From Sphingobacteriales bacterium 16-39-50 (GTDB lineage: Bacteria > Bacteroidota > Bacteroidia > Sphingobacteriales > Sphingobacteriaceae): 64,000 nt of DNA. The stretch covers positions 33,974-97,973 of the forward strand of contig NCHA01000009.1 in the NCBI GenBank assembly GCA_002257025.1, read 5' to 3'. How positions within the stretch are numbered: the stretch's first letter is position 1; each line of letters begins with the position of its first letter. Both the position numbers and the translations under genes were made by a program. Positions 36,415 to 45,089 of this stretch are shown piece after piece. Below the pieces are notes generated by a model, which saw nothing but the letters and a program-made list of their open reading frames with translations, did no database searches and had not been told where the DNA came from.

Positions 36415-37040
36415 CAAAGTCTGGCTAAGATTTCGGCTTTTTTATTTTCATACTCTTCCTGACTGATGAGTTGTTTTTCGTACAGCGTTTTTAGTTTCTG
36501 TAGTTTTTGGGTTAGTTCATCTTCTGGTCCTGTTATTTGTATCTCTGCAATTGACGGAGTATTCTGATCTTCAATTTCTATGTATGATGCATAGTCATCC
36601 CCAAGATTCTCATTCTGCAACACACTGATTTTCTCGTCAAATCCTGGTATGGTCTTTACTTTTTCCAATTGCTCATTGCAGAATTGATAGAGTTTACGTG
36701 CCTGAACTTTTGGAATAAAATCTATAGCGATTTTTTCACCTCTCTGTGGGATGGTAATAAACTTAGATCCAAAGAACTCTTCCTTAAATGAAACCTCTTT
36801 CACTTCCGCCCATGGGAAAGTTTTATAAGCCGTAGTAAGCCCCAGATTTTCAGGTATACAAAATACAATGCGTTTATTGGTTACTGCGATGCAATCTGGA
36901 ATCAGGGTTACTGCAGGCTTTTTTTGTATTGCCAGATAGATAACGGCCTCGCCTGAGGTAAGCATATCCCGTAGTTTCCCCAAAACTTTTTCTGCAGTTC
37001 TTGGATCCTGATCATCTGTTAAATATTGTTCGATCAACAT
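36414..37040 (-). CDS. PH-like and SHOCT domain protein
   Basis: 208 aa from the ATG at 37040; a reading from 37085 adds an implausible N-terminus. Residues ~15-130 form a bacterial PH/GRAM-like domain (IPDCIAVTNKRIVFCIP, FPWAEVKEVSFKEEFFGSKFITI, KARKLYQF-like end), and the C-terminus is a SHOCT motif (LQKLKTLYEKQLISQEEYENKKAEIL). SHOCT motifs are short oligomerisation modules. Function unknown. It lies between rsmI and lnt in one probable transcript. Confidence 0.75.
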   Translation of the reverse strand: MLIEQYLTDDQDPRTAEKVLGKLRDMLTSGEAVIYLAIQKKPAVTLIPDCIAVTNKRIVFCIPENLGLTTAYKTFPWAEVKEVSFKEEFFGSKFITIPQRGEKIAIDFIPKVQARKLYQFCNEQLEKVKTIPGFDEKISVLQNENLGDDYASYIEIEDQNTPSIAEIQITGPEDELTQKLQKLKTLYEKQLISQEEYENKKAEILARL

Positions 37041-37066
37041 AATATTGCGTTTACTATTTATATAAT

Positions 37067-37738
37067 TTATTTGCCTGCTACACAAATAACAATCTCACCC
37101 TTTAAGGTATGAGTTTCAAAATGTATTTTAATTTCCTCAAGAGTACCTCTCACGGTCTCTTCAAACAGCTTGGTCAATTCTCTTGAAACTGATGCCTGAC
37201 GCTCCGACCCAAAGTACTGTGCGAACTCTTCGAGTGTTTTTAATAAGCGATGCGGCGATTCGTAAAATATCATCGTCCGGCTTTCATTTACCAGTTCTTT
37301 CATTCGCGTTTGCCGTCCCTTCTTAACCGGCAGGAAGCTTTCAAAAGTAAAGCGATCGGCTGCCAGACCTGAATTCACAAGGGCAGGAACAAAAGCAGTA
37401 GCACCCGGCAGGCATTCTATCGGCAGATCATTACGGATTGCTTCTCGAACAAGCAAAAATCCCGGATCGGAGATTGCCGGTGTGCCTGCATCAGAAATTA
37501 ATGCGATTTGTTTTCCCTCTTTCAGAAAGCGAATCACCTCTGTTACCGACTTATGTTCATTATGCTGATGGTGCGAAAATAATTTCTTGTCTATCCCAAA
37601 ATGCTTCAGCAGAGGTGCGCTGGTGCGGGTATCTTCTGCCAGGATCAGATCTACTTCCTTCAGAATGCGAACTGCCCTGAAGCTCATGTCTTCGAGATTG
37701 CCGATCGGTGTAGGTACAAGATAAAGTTTGCCGCTCAT
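37067..37738 (-). CDS. rsmI: 16S rRNA 2'-O-ribose C1402 methyltransferase
   Basis: 223 aa from the ATG at 37738, the conserved family start (MSGKLYLVPTPIGNLEDMS). Further signatures: ILAEDTRTSAPLLKHF, HQHNE, IALISDAGTPAISDPGFLLV and LPGATAFVPALVNSGL, then FYESPHRL and ASVSRELTKLFEE. RsmI methylates the ribose of C1402 in the decoding centre. The divergent serS gene starts 96 bp away. Confidence 0.95.
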   Translation of the reverse strand: MSGKLYLVPTPIGNLEDMSFRAVRILKEVDLILAEDTRTSAPLLKHFGIDKKLFSHHQHNEHKSVTEVIRFLKEGKQIALISDAGTPAISDPGFLLVREAIRNDLPIECLPGATAFVPALVNSGLAADRFTFESFLPVKKGRQTRMKELVNESRTMIFYESPHRLLKTLEEFAQYFGSERQASVSRELTKLFEETVRGTLEEIKIHFETHTLKGEIVICVAGK

Positions 37739-37772
37739 TATTTCTATTCTTATTCGGGTATTCATTCAGGAA

Positions 37773-37807
37773 AAACTCCAAAATCAAAGCCCAAACTCCA
37801 AACTGTT
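37773..37807. repeat. Weak heptameric repeat in the rsmI-serS spacer
   Basis: Degenerate 7-nt units AAACTCC, AAAATCA, AAGCCCA, AACTCCA, AACTGTT. The period is visible but the unit is poorly kept; it lies in the divergent promoter region of rsmI and serS. Confidence 0.4.
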
Positions 37808-37833
37808 TATATCTTTGTCTAAAATTATTAAAG

Positions 37834-39105
37834 ATGCTGCAAGTTAGTTATATCCGCGAAAATAGGGAGGAAGTTTTAAATCGTTTATCCGTCAGGAATT
37901 TTAAAAATCCTGAACTGGTTGATCAGATCATAAAGCTTGATGATGACCGTCGTCAGACTCAAACTCTGTTGGATTCAATTGCTGCCGAGGCTAATGCCGC
38001 CGCAAAAAAAGTTGGTGAACTGATGCGTCAGGGCTTAAAAGAGGAGGCTGAAGCAATAAAGACACAAACTGGAACATTCAAAGAACAAACACGTACCCTC
38101 GGAGATAAACTTTCTGCCATTGAAATCCTCTTGCAGGCTGACTTGGTGCTTTTGCCTAATTTACCTCATCAATCGGTACCCAAAGGCTTTGGAGCCGATG
38201 ATAATCAGGTTGCATCAGAACATGGAGCGATACCACAGCTCATGCAGGGTGCTTTACCTCATTGGGAACTCGCCGCAAAATATGACATCATAGATTTTGA
38301 ACTGGGCAACAAAATTGCCGGTGCCGGTTTCCCGGTTTACAAGGGAAAAGGTGCTAAACTACAACGTGCGCTTATTAATTTCTTTCTCGATAATGCAGAT
38401 GCAGCAGGTTACCGTGAGATGCAGCCTCCGATTGTTGTGAATGAGGCCTCAGGTTTCGGTACGGGGCAACTTCCTGATAAAGAAGGTCAGATGTATCATA
38501 TCACCGGCGATAATCTTTATCTGATTCCTACTGCCGAGGTTCCGGTCACAAATTTATACCGTGATGTGATTCTGAAAGAAGAAGAATTACCGGTCAAAAA
38601 TTGCGCATATACCCCATGTTTCCGTCGTGAAGCAGGATCTTATGGTGCCCATGTTCGCGGATTAAACCGTCTTCATCAGTTCGATAAGGTTGAGATTGTA
38701 CAGGTTGTACATCCTGATCACTCTTATGATGTTTTGGAAGATATGAGCAGTTATGTTCAGTCCTTATTGAAAAAACTTGAATTGCCATACCGTGTTCTTA
38801 GTTTATGCGGTGGAGATATGGGCTTCACCTCTGCAAAAACGTATGACATGGAAGTTTGGTGTGCTGCCCAGGCACGCTGGCTCGAGGTTTCTTCAGTTTC
38901 CAATTTTGAAACTTATCAGAGTAATCGTCTAAAACTGCGTTATAAGAGCGGTGATGGCAAGCCTCAGCTCGCTCATACTTTAAATGGAAGTGCACTGGCA
39001 TTACCACGTATCGTGGCCTCCCTATTGGAAAATAATCAGGATGAGAAGGGTATAAAAATACCTGCTGCTCTGGTGCCTTATACGGGTTTTGAATATATCA
39101 GCTAA
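37834..39105 (+). CDS. serS: Seryl-tRNA synthetase
   Basis: 423 aa. N-terminal coiled-coil arm (residues ~25-100) that binds the long variable arm of tRNA-Ser, then the class II core: motif 2 CYTPCFRREAGSYGAHVRGLNRLHQF, and motif 3 TLNGSALALPRIVASLLENNQ; LIPTAEVPVTNLYRDV is the characteristic serine-pocket loop. Complete and of normal length. Confidence 0.97.
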   Translation: MLQVSYIRENREEVLNRLSVRNFKNPELVDQIIKLDDDRRQTQTLLDSIAAEANAAAKKVGELMRQGLKEEAEAIKTQTGTFKEQTRTLGDKLSAIEILLQADLVLLPNLPHQSVPKGFGADDNQVASEHGAIPQLMQGALPHWELAAKYDIIDFELGNKIAGAGFPVYKGKGAKLQRALINFFLDNADAAGYREMQPPIVVNEASGFGTGQLPDKEGQMYHITGDNLYLIPTAEVPVTNLYRDVILKEEELPVKNCAYTPCFRREAGSYGAHVRGLNRLHQFDKVEIVQVVHPDHSYDVLEDMSSYVQSLLKKLELPYRVLSLCGGDMGFTSAKTYDMEVWCAAQARWLEVSSVSNFETYQSNRLKLRYKSGDGKPQLAHTLNGSALALPRIVASLLENNQDEKGIKIPAALVPYTGFEYIS

Positions 39106-39637
39106 TTTTATTTATATTCTGGCTTAAGGTATGAGGTCGCGGCATTCGCCGCGATGACAAGAGAATGGTGAAGATGAAAGGAGATTCCGGCGCGTAGGCC
39201 GGAATCCGAAGTGTAATAGGATCTACCGGAGATTGCAATTTTGCTCTTTAATAATAAGGCTCTCTATACATCATTTATCGTAAGGTTCCATATTTCGATT
39301 CCCGCGAAAGCTGGAATCTCCTCATTCCAAACAACACTTGTCATTCTCGCGAAAGCGAGAACCTCCTACGACAGATATTCCCCTCTGTTCGGTGTTCTCA
39401 CCGAACCAGGCACGATCATATCATTGCTCGGTGATAACACCAACCAGAGGGAAAGGAAAGTGAAAAAAAGGCTCTCGCAGAGACGCAGAGACACGAAAAA
39501 CATCATCAAAATTAGATGATTTACCTAACCTGCAGCTATTGCGTCTTAGCGTCTTTGCGAGAGTTATAGTTTGAGAATTACTAAAGGAAAATGGATAATA
39601 CACTACCCGGCAAGATTTTATATCTCCTCAGGTTAAT
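39106..39637. repeat. 532-bp repeat-filled spacer without genes
   Basis: Between serS and the DUF4112 gene. It holds five short palindromes in a row: TCGCGGC-ATTC-GCCGCGA (39137-39154), GATTCCGGC-N6-GCCGGAATC (39183-39206), GATTCCCGC-GAAA-GCTGGAATC (39297-39318, one mismatch), TTCTCGC-GAAA-GCGAGAA (39344-39361) and GTTCGGTG-TTCT-CACCGAAC (39387-39406), then a longer inverted repeat at 39472-39563. Open frames here are products of the repeats. Similar palindromes recur at 50820-50935 and 54766-54785. Confidence 0.8.
39472..39563. repeat. Imperfect inverted repeat with 8-nt periodic arms
   Basis: Left arm at 39472-39495 starts CTCTCGCAGAGACGCAGAGA; right arm at 39541-39563, read on the other strand, starts CTCTCGCAAAGACGCTAAGA. 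Each arm contains an 8-nt period (CGCAGAGA / GCGTCTTA). The arms are 45 bp apart. Repeats of the CGCAAAGACGC type are common in many bacterial genomes; translations such as SQRRRDTK from them are spurious. Confidence 0.8.
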
Positions 39638-40099
39638 TTAAAAAAGGTCAATTATCAGTTCCAGGATTTTCCACATCAGCCAGACAAAAATCAGAATAAA
39701 GACAATAAGGAAAAGGACAATCCAAAGGATCGTGCCCCTGGCACTGCCCTGATGCTTCCCTTCTTCATAATATTCTTTCAGGAGACGGATGTTTCTGGAG
39801 TTTGATTTATAAACAAAGTCAAATACATGGCCGATGATTGGGATTGCACCTATGGTTGAGTCCAGAATCACATTCAGAAACATCAGAATAAGGACTTTCC
39901 GGCTCAGGCCATGTCTTGCCATGGTAAGCACCAGTACAATTGAAACTGCAAAACCCGAAATATCACCCAATACCGGAATTAAATTTAAAAGAGGGTCAAT
40001 GCCGAATCTGAAATTTGTACCCGGGATTCGAAATTTTTCATCCATTAGGTAAGAAACACGTTCTGCCCAGTTCAATTTGGGACTTAGTTTTTTCTGCAT
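39638..40099 (-). CDS. DUF4112 membrane protein
   Basis: 153 aa. A soluble N-terminus (AERVSYLMDEKFRIPGTNFRFG) leads into GIDPLLNLIPVLGDISGFAVSI and ILDSTIGAIPIIGHVFDFVYKSN, the two conserved blocks of DUF4112, and a final C-terminal transmembrane helix. Family function is unknown. The gene stands alone between the repeat-rich spacer and the pyruvate carboxylase gene. Confidence 0.85.
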   Translation of the reverse strand: MQKKLSPKLNWAERVSYLMDEKFRIPGTNFRFGIDPLLNLIPVLGDISGFAVSIVLVLTMARHGLSRKVLILMFLNVILDSTIGAIPIIGHVFDFVYKSNSRNIRLLKEYYEEGKHQGSARGTILWIVLFLIVFILIFVWLMWKILELIIDLF

Positions 40100-40238
40100 A
40101 TAAAATTATTTATTTTACTAATTGTGAGATTTTAGGAGTAATTAATGCCCTTTGCATCAATTTGGATAAGAATTTGAACCAAATTCTTATTTGGTATCAG
40201 GTTTTTATTTTTTATCTTAGGGACAAATTAGGTTATTT

Positions 40239-43200
40239 ATGAATATCAAGAAAATACTGATAGCGAATAGGGGAGAGATAGCAATCAGGATTAGTCGTGC
40301 CTGTAATGAATTAAATATACAGACTGCGGCTATTTATACTTACGAAGATCGTTATTCCCTTCATCGTTACAAAGCTGATGAGGCCTATCAGATTGGAGAA
40401 GATAACGATCCTTTAAAACCATACCTTGATATTCAGGCCATTATTGAGATGGCTAAATACTGTAAAGCCGATGCTATCCACCCCGGATATGGCTTTTTAT
40501 CAGAAAATCCTGAGTTTGCCCTTCAGTGTGCTGAAAATGGCATTATTTTTATCGGGCCAAGGCCTGATGTAATGATCGCATTAGGTGATAAGATTACTGC
40601 AAAAACAGTAGCTAAAAATGCCCAAATTCCAATCATAGAAAGCAATGAACCTGATCTGAACAGTCTTGACATTGCACTTTCAGAAGCCCATCGAATTGGC
40701 TTCCCTATGATTTTAAAGGCAGCCTCAGGTGGTGGTGGGCGCGGAATGAGGGTTGTTAGAACTGAAGAAGAGCTTAAAAAGGCCTTTCCTGAAGCCAAAA
40801 GTGAGGCTAAAAATGCCTTTGGTGATGATACTGTATTCCTTGAGAAATTCATAGAGCGTCCCCGTCATATAGAAGTTCAGATTGTTGCTGATAACCATCA
40901 GAATGTGATGCATTTGTACGAGCGCGATTGTTCTGTTCAAAGGCGTTTCCAAAAGGTTGTAGAGGTAGCACCTTCCCTGAATTTAAAGGATGAGACCCGC
41001 GAGGAATTATACCACTACGCTGTAAGCATCGCAAAAGCTGTTAACTATAATAATGTTGGAACGGTTGAGTTCCTTGTTGACTCGGATGAGCGGATCTATT
41101 TCATTGAAGTTAATCCAAGGATACAGGTAGAGCATACCGTTACAGAAATGATTACCGGTATAGATCTGATCAAAACTCAGATTTATATTGCTGATGGTTA
41201 TAAACTTTCAAGTCCGGAGATTGGACTTCCGGATCAGGCTCACGTCATGAAAAATGGTTTTGCGATGCAATGCCGTATCACTACTGAGGATCCATCAAAC
41301 GGATTTAAGCCTGATTATGGAACACTGATCACCTACCGTAATGCAACCGGTTTTGGCGTGCGATTGGATGAGGGAAGTACCTATCCGGGTATGAAAATCA
41401 GTCCATTTTTTGATTCCATGCTGGTTAAAGTTAGCACACAGGGTGCGACTTTAGTTGATGCAGCCCGTAAAATGAATCGTGCATTGCGTGAGTTCAGAAT
41501 CAGAGGTGTTAAAAATAATATTCAGTTTCTCGAGAACCTGATCAATCACCCTGTTTTTGTAGAAGGCAAGGCTACCGTTAATTTTATACAGGAATATCCC
41601 GAATTGTTTGCCATTACCACCGGGCTTGACCGTGGAACACGTGTTTTATCATTCCTGGGTGACATTTCATTGAACGGCAATCCCGATGTAAAAAACTTTG
41701 ATCCGAAGGTACGTCTTGAAAAACCACCGATTCCTGAGTTTGACCATATGGCTCCTTATCCAAAGGGTACCAAGGATATGCTCACTGAATTGGGTGCTGA
41801 AGGATTCTGTTCCTGGTTGAAGAACGAAAAGAAGATCTATTATACCGATACAACTTTCCGTGATGGTCATCAGTCATTACTGGCTACCCGTATGCGTACC
41901 TATGACATGCTGAAGGTTGCCGAAGCTTATGCAAAAGATCATCCCCAGACCTTTAGTATGGAAGCCTGGGGCGGTGCTACTTTTGATGTATGTCTGAGAT
42001 TTCTTCATGAAGATCCATGGATCAGATTGCAGAAGCTGAGGGCTGCAATGCCAAATATCCTGATTCAGATGCTGATCAGGGGTTGTAATGGTGTTGGATA
42101 TTCGGCCTATCCGGATAACCTTGTTGAATCATTTGTCCAGAAAAGCTGGGAGAATGGTGTGGATGTATTCCGGATTTTCGATTCCCTGAACTGGATGGAA
42201 AATATTGCTCCATGTATCGATATGGTACGCAAGACCGGTGGTATTGCCGAAGGTGCATTATGTTATACCGGAGATATACTTGATCCAAAACGCACAAAAT
42301 ATAATCTTGATTATTATTTACGCCTGGCCAAAGATCTTGAAAATGCAGGATCGCATATTCTGGGTGTTAAGGATATGTCGGGCTTACTTAAGCCATACGC
42401 AGCCAAAATATTAATTGAGGCGTTAAAGGATACGGTGAAAATTCCAATTCACCTGCATACTCATGACACTTCCTCATTACAGTCGGCAACGTATATGCAG
42501 GCTATTGATGCCGGCGTAGATGTAGTGGATTGTGCTTTGGGTGCATTATCAGGCATGACTTCTCAGCCCAATTTCAATTCCATAGTTGAAATGATGCGTT
42601 TTCATGAGCGGGAGAACCCTTATAATATTAAGTCTTTGAATCAGTTCAGTAATTACTGGGAGAGTGTTCGCGACTATTATCACCCCTATGAATCCGGCAT
42701 GAAATCCAGCTCTGCTGAAGTATTCCAGCATGAAATACCCGGTGGTCAATATTCCAATCTGAAACCTCAGGCGATTGCTTTGGGTCTGGGTGATAAGTTT
42801 GAAGAGATCAAAGAGCGTTATGCCAATGTGAATGAGATGTTTGGTGATATTGTTAAGGTTACACCAAGCTCAAAAGTCGTTGGTGATCTTGCTCAGTATA
42901 TGGTTGCAAACAATATCAGTAAGGAAGATATATTTACCAAAGGAGATCAGATCTCTTTCCCTGAATCTGTTGTTTCTTATTTTATGGGTGAACTCGGACA
43001 GCCTGAGGGAGGGTTTCCTCAGGAGCTCCAGCGGATCATTCTGAAAGGCAAGGTGCCTCTAACTGACCGTGCAGGTAAACATATTCCTCCATTGGATCTT
43101 GAACAGGATTTTAAGGATTTTAAGAAAAAATTCGGTGATGATCTTCCCTACACTACCTACCTTTCTTATAAGTTCTATCCTAAAGTAACTGAAGATTACC

Positions 43201-43682
43201 TTGTCATGTTTAGGAAATATGGTGATGTGGATGTGGTTCCGACTAAGTATTTCCTTTATGGGATGAAGCCGGGCGAGGAAACAACGGTTCAAATTGCCCC
43301 GGGTAAGACCCTACTTGTCAGGCTTCAGTCTATTGGCCCTGCCGATGATAAAGGAATGCGTACAGCTTTCTTTAAGTTGAACGGACAGACCAGGAATATT
43401 GAAGTTCATGACAGGTCGATTAAAGTGACCCGTCAGGAAAACAGAAAGGCTGAAAAAGATAATGAACGTCATGTTGCCTCACCTTTACAGGGGATGCTTT
43501 CCAAAGTTTTTGTAAAAAGGGGTGATGAAGTGAAGAAAAATCAGCCTTTGTTTATGGTCGAGGCGATGAAAATGGAAACCAATATTGCAGCAAATAGTGA
43601 TGGTATTGTTGGGGATATTATTTTAACGCCCGGAACATTGGTTAATACGGATGATTTGGTGCTGGAGATTCAAGGAATGTAG
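40239..43682 (+). CDS. pyc: Pyruvate carboxylase
   Basis: 1147 aa single-chain enzyme. Biotin carboxylase domain (residues ~1-450): IKKILIANRGEIAIR, ATP-grasp loop AASGGGGRGMRVV, EVNPRIQVEHTVTE. Carboxyltransferase domain (~530-820): TTFRDGHQSLLATRMRT, with metal ligands in HLHTHD. C-terminal biotinyl domain with VEAMKMETN, biotin Lys near residue 1111. It makes oxaloacetate from pyruvate and bicarbonate for gluconeogenesis and TCA refilling. The stop codon merges into a 7-nt repeat array. Confidence 0.97.
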   Translation: MNIKKILIANRGEIAIRISRACNELNIQTAAIYTYEDRYSLHRYKADEAYQIGEDNDPLKPYLDIQAIIEMAKYCKADAIHPGYGFLSENPEFALQCAENGIIFIGPRPDVMIALGDKITAKTVAKNAQIPIIESNEPDLNSLDIALSEAHRIGFPMILKAASGGGGRGMRVVRTEEELKKAFPEAKSEAKNAFGDDTVFLEKFIERPRHIEVQIVADNHQNVMHLYERDCSVQRRFQKVVEVAPSLNLKDETREELYHYAVSIAKAVNYNNVGTVEFLVDSDERIYFIEVNPRIQVEHTVTEMITGIDLIKTQIYIADGYKLSSPEIGLPDQAHVMKNGFAMQCRITTEDPSNGFKPDYGTLITYRNATGFGVRLDEGSTYPGMKISPFFDSMLVKVSTQGATLVDAARKMNRALREFRIRGVKNNIQFLENLINHPVFVEGKATVNFIQEYPELFAITTGLDRGTRVLSFLGDISLNGNPDVKNFDPKVRLEKPPIPEFDHMAPYPKGTKDMLTELGAEGFCSWLKNEKKIYYTDTTFRDGHQSLLATRMRTYDMLKVAEAYAKDHPQTFSMEAWGGATFDVCLRFLHEDPWIRLQKLRAAMPNILIQMLIRGCNGVGYSAYPDNLVESFVQKSWENGVDVFRIFDSLNWMENIAPCIDMVRKTGGIAEGALCYTGDILDPKRTKYNLDYYLRLAKDLENAGSHILGVKDMSGLLKPYAAKILIEALKDTVKIPIHLHTHDTSSLQSATYMQAIDAGVDVVDCALGALSGMTSQPNFNSIVEMMRFHERENPYNIKSLNQFSNYWESVRDYYHPYESGMKSSSAEVFQHEIPGGQYSNLKPQAIALGLGDKFEEIKERYANVNEMFGDIVKVTPSSKVVGDLAQYMVANNISKEDIFTKGDQISFPESVVSYFMGELGQPEGGFPQELQRIILKGKVPLTDRAGKHIPPLDLEQDFKDFKKKFGDDLPYTTYLSYKFYPKVTEDYLVMFRKYGDVDVVPTKYFLYGMKPGEETTVQIAPGKTLLVRLQSIGPADDKGMRTAFFKLNGQTRNIEVHDRSIKVTRQENRKAEKDNERHVASPLQGMLSKVFVKRGDEVKKNQPLFMVEAMKMETNIAANSDGIVGDIILTPGTLVNTDDLVLEIQGM

Positions 43683-43802
43683 ATGTGAGATATGAGATGA
43701 GGTCCATCCTGCGTCGGGAGGACAGAGAGTTGAGAAAAACTACTAATTTGACTTTAGTAATATATTGCTAACAACTAACAACCAACCAACTAACCAACCA
43801 TC
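43682..43802. repeat. Heptameric repeats in the pyc / kinase-like spacer
   Basis: Left block 43682-43702 (GATGTGA, GATATGA, GATGAGG) begins inside the pyc stop codon region. Right block 43768-43802 (CTAACAA, CTAACAA, CCAACCA, ACTAACC, AACCATC) runs up to the stop of the convergent gene. The left block is nearly identical to the array that follows recO at 54723-54743. Confidence 0.75.
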
Positions 43803-44857
43803 TATCCCATTTTCTTCCCAACAATCTGGTGCAGACTTTCAAAAACCAGTTTCCCCATCGTATCACAGCTTTTGAAGGCCGGGTTTTTATGATAGGATGC
43901 AAGTTCTTTGCCTAGCTGTATGACTTTTTCTTCAGGTGCTATGGAATCAGTATTCATAACTTCGAACAGATCCTGAAGACGGTAGTACCCCGAACGGAAT
44001 CGGTTGGCGATCAGACTTCTTTCTTCTTCCTGATACTGCCGCATAGTAGTAAGGTCCATATGCTGCATACCAAGCTGAACAAGTGCAAGATTTTCCTTGA
44101 AGTAATGCGGAAGGTACATTTTTAGTCTTCCTTCATAGGATTGCTGATCAAAATCGATAGCTCTGAAGCGGTATTGATTACCTTCAATATCCGGAGTAAT
44201 ATCGACGACGAAATTATAAGAGCGCATATCTCCCAGCAATCTGACAAAACAGCGTTCATTGAATTTAACGAACTCCTTGCAAATACGGATCTGATTAAAT
44301 TTTGATGTGTGGAGGCTTCGCTTAATAAACTCATCGCCAGGCAGACCGGGAATATGCTCCTCAATGAGTGTATTCCCATCAGTCATATATATTATCCGGT
44401 TGGGGGATAGCACATGTTCCAGTTCAAGTCCGTAGACACGCGATGCATCCCCAACTTTGATGTAGAAATGATCATAGTTATCATTCAGACGGTTGATGAT
44501 CCGAACCCTGAAAGGCCTTGTATTGGCGAAGGTACAGTAATCTATCCGCGCTACCGAAAGGTGTTCCATCACTGCGGTATCACCATCTGTATTCATCAGG
44601 GCATAGATATAAGTGAGATTCGGGAATAATTCCTTCATCTCACTTTCATCATAATATACTGTATACCAGAGCGTATCACGCCCTTCCTTATCCCGAAGGG
44701 GTGTCTTCAGATTGAATCGAAGCAGATCCGTGTACTGAACCGGAAGTTTTACCTCACGGTCGTATTTGATCAGATAATCACGAAGCCCAGCCCTGATCGG
44801 GTAAAGTGTTTTTTTCTTAGAGGGGACAATACCTCTGGGCTCCTTTTGTACATGCAT
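43802..44857 (-). CDS. Unrecognised protein with kinase-fold-like motifs
   Basis: 351 aa, no signal peptide or membrane segment. I do not recognise a named family. Motifs in order suggest a protein-kinase-like fold: FYIKVGDASRVYGLELEHVL (Lys134 with an acidic residue near 145-147, like the beta3 Lys and helix-C Glu), LIEEHIPG (hinge-like), LGDMRSYNFVV (Asp210-x4-Asn215, as in catalytic loops) and AIDFDQQ (Asp235-Phe-Asp, like DFG). A glycine-rich loop is not obvious. The Asn-to-DFD spacing is longer than in standard kinases. Convergent with pyc; its start is preceded by nine 7-nt repeats. Confidence 0.6.
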   Translation of the reverse strand: MHVQKEPRGIVPSKKKTLYPIRAGLRDYLIKYDREVKLPVQYTDLLRFNLKTPLRDKEGRDTLWYTVYYDESEMKELFPNLTYIYALMNTDGDTAVMEHLSVARIDYCTFANTRPFRVRIINRLNDNYDHFYIKVGDASRVYGLELEHVLSPNRIIYMTDGNTLIEEHIPGLPGDEFIKRSLHTSKFNQIRICKEFVKFNERCFVRLLGDMRSYNFVVDITPDIEGNQYRFRAIDFDQQSYEGRLKMYLPHYFKENLALVQLGMQHMDLTTMRQYQEEERSLIANRFRSGYYRLQDLFEVMNTDSIAPEEKVIQLGKELASYHKNPAFKSCDTMGKLVFESLHQIVGKKMG

Positions 44858-44864
44858 TTGTTTG

Positions 44865-44927
44865 TTGTCAGTTGTCAGTTGTCAGTTGTCTGTTGTCAGT
44901 TGTCTGTTGTCTGTTGTCTGTTGTCAG
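44865..44927. repeat. Perfect nine-unit heptamer array
   Basis: Nine consecutive 7-nt units: TTGTCAG three times, TTGTCTG, TTGTCAG, TTGTCTG three times, TTGTCAG. The units differ only at position 6 (A/T). The array ends 7 bp before the ATG (44857) of the minus-strand kinase-like gene, so on that strand it forms the leader as CTGACAA/CAGACAA units. Confidence 0.95.
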
Positions 44928-44981
44928 AGATGTCCTACTAAATTGTCAAATTAATAGTTCAATACCAAATCCCTGTCATCC

Positions 44982-44995
44982 CTCTTCGCGAAGAG
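44982..44995. repeat. Short perfect palindrome CTCTTCGCGAAGAG
   Basis: 14-bp perfect palindrome inside GTCATCC...GGGAAGACATCC-like context, resembling the palindromes in the 39.1-39.4 kb spacer. Located between two heptamer arrays in the 232-bp spacer before the SIMPL gene end. Confidence 0.6.
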
Positions 44996-45058
44996 CGTAT
45001 CGGGAAGACATCCTCTTTAATTTAGAGTACAAACTTAAAATGAAGTACGATTTTCGTT

Positions 45059-45086
45059 GTCAACTGTCAATTGTCAACTGTCAATT
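45059..45086. repeat. Four-unit heptamer array at the SIMPL gene end
   Basis: Units GTCAACT, GTCAATT, GTCAACT, GTCAATT, exact 7-nt period. It stops 3 bp before the stop codon (minus strand) of the SIMPL gene at 45090. Confidence 0.9.
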
Positions 45087-45089
45087 AAA

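Noticed and set aside
39241..39519. Plus-strand ORF of 92 codons in the serS-DUF4112 spacer
   Set aside because: It runs through three palindromes and one arm of a long inverted repeat; its end (SQRRRDTK-like) is a known false product of this repeat type, and it has no family features.
44865..44927. Possible CRISPR array
   Set aside because: The unit is 7 nt with no unique spacers and no cas genes are near; it is a simple tandem repeat.
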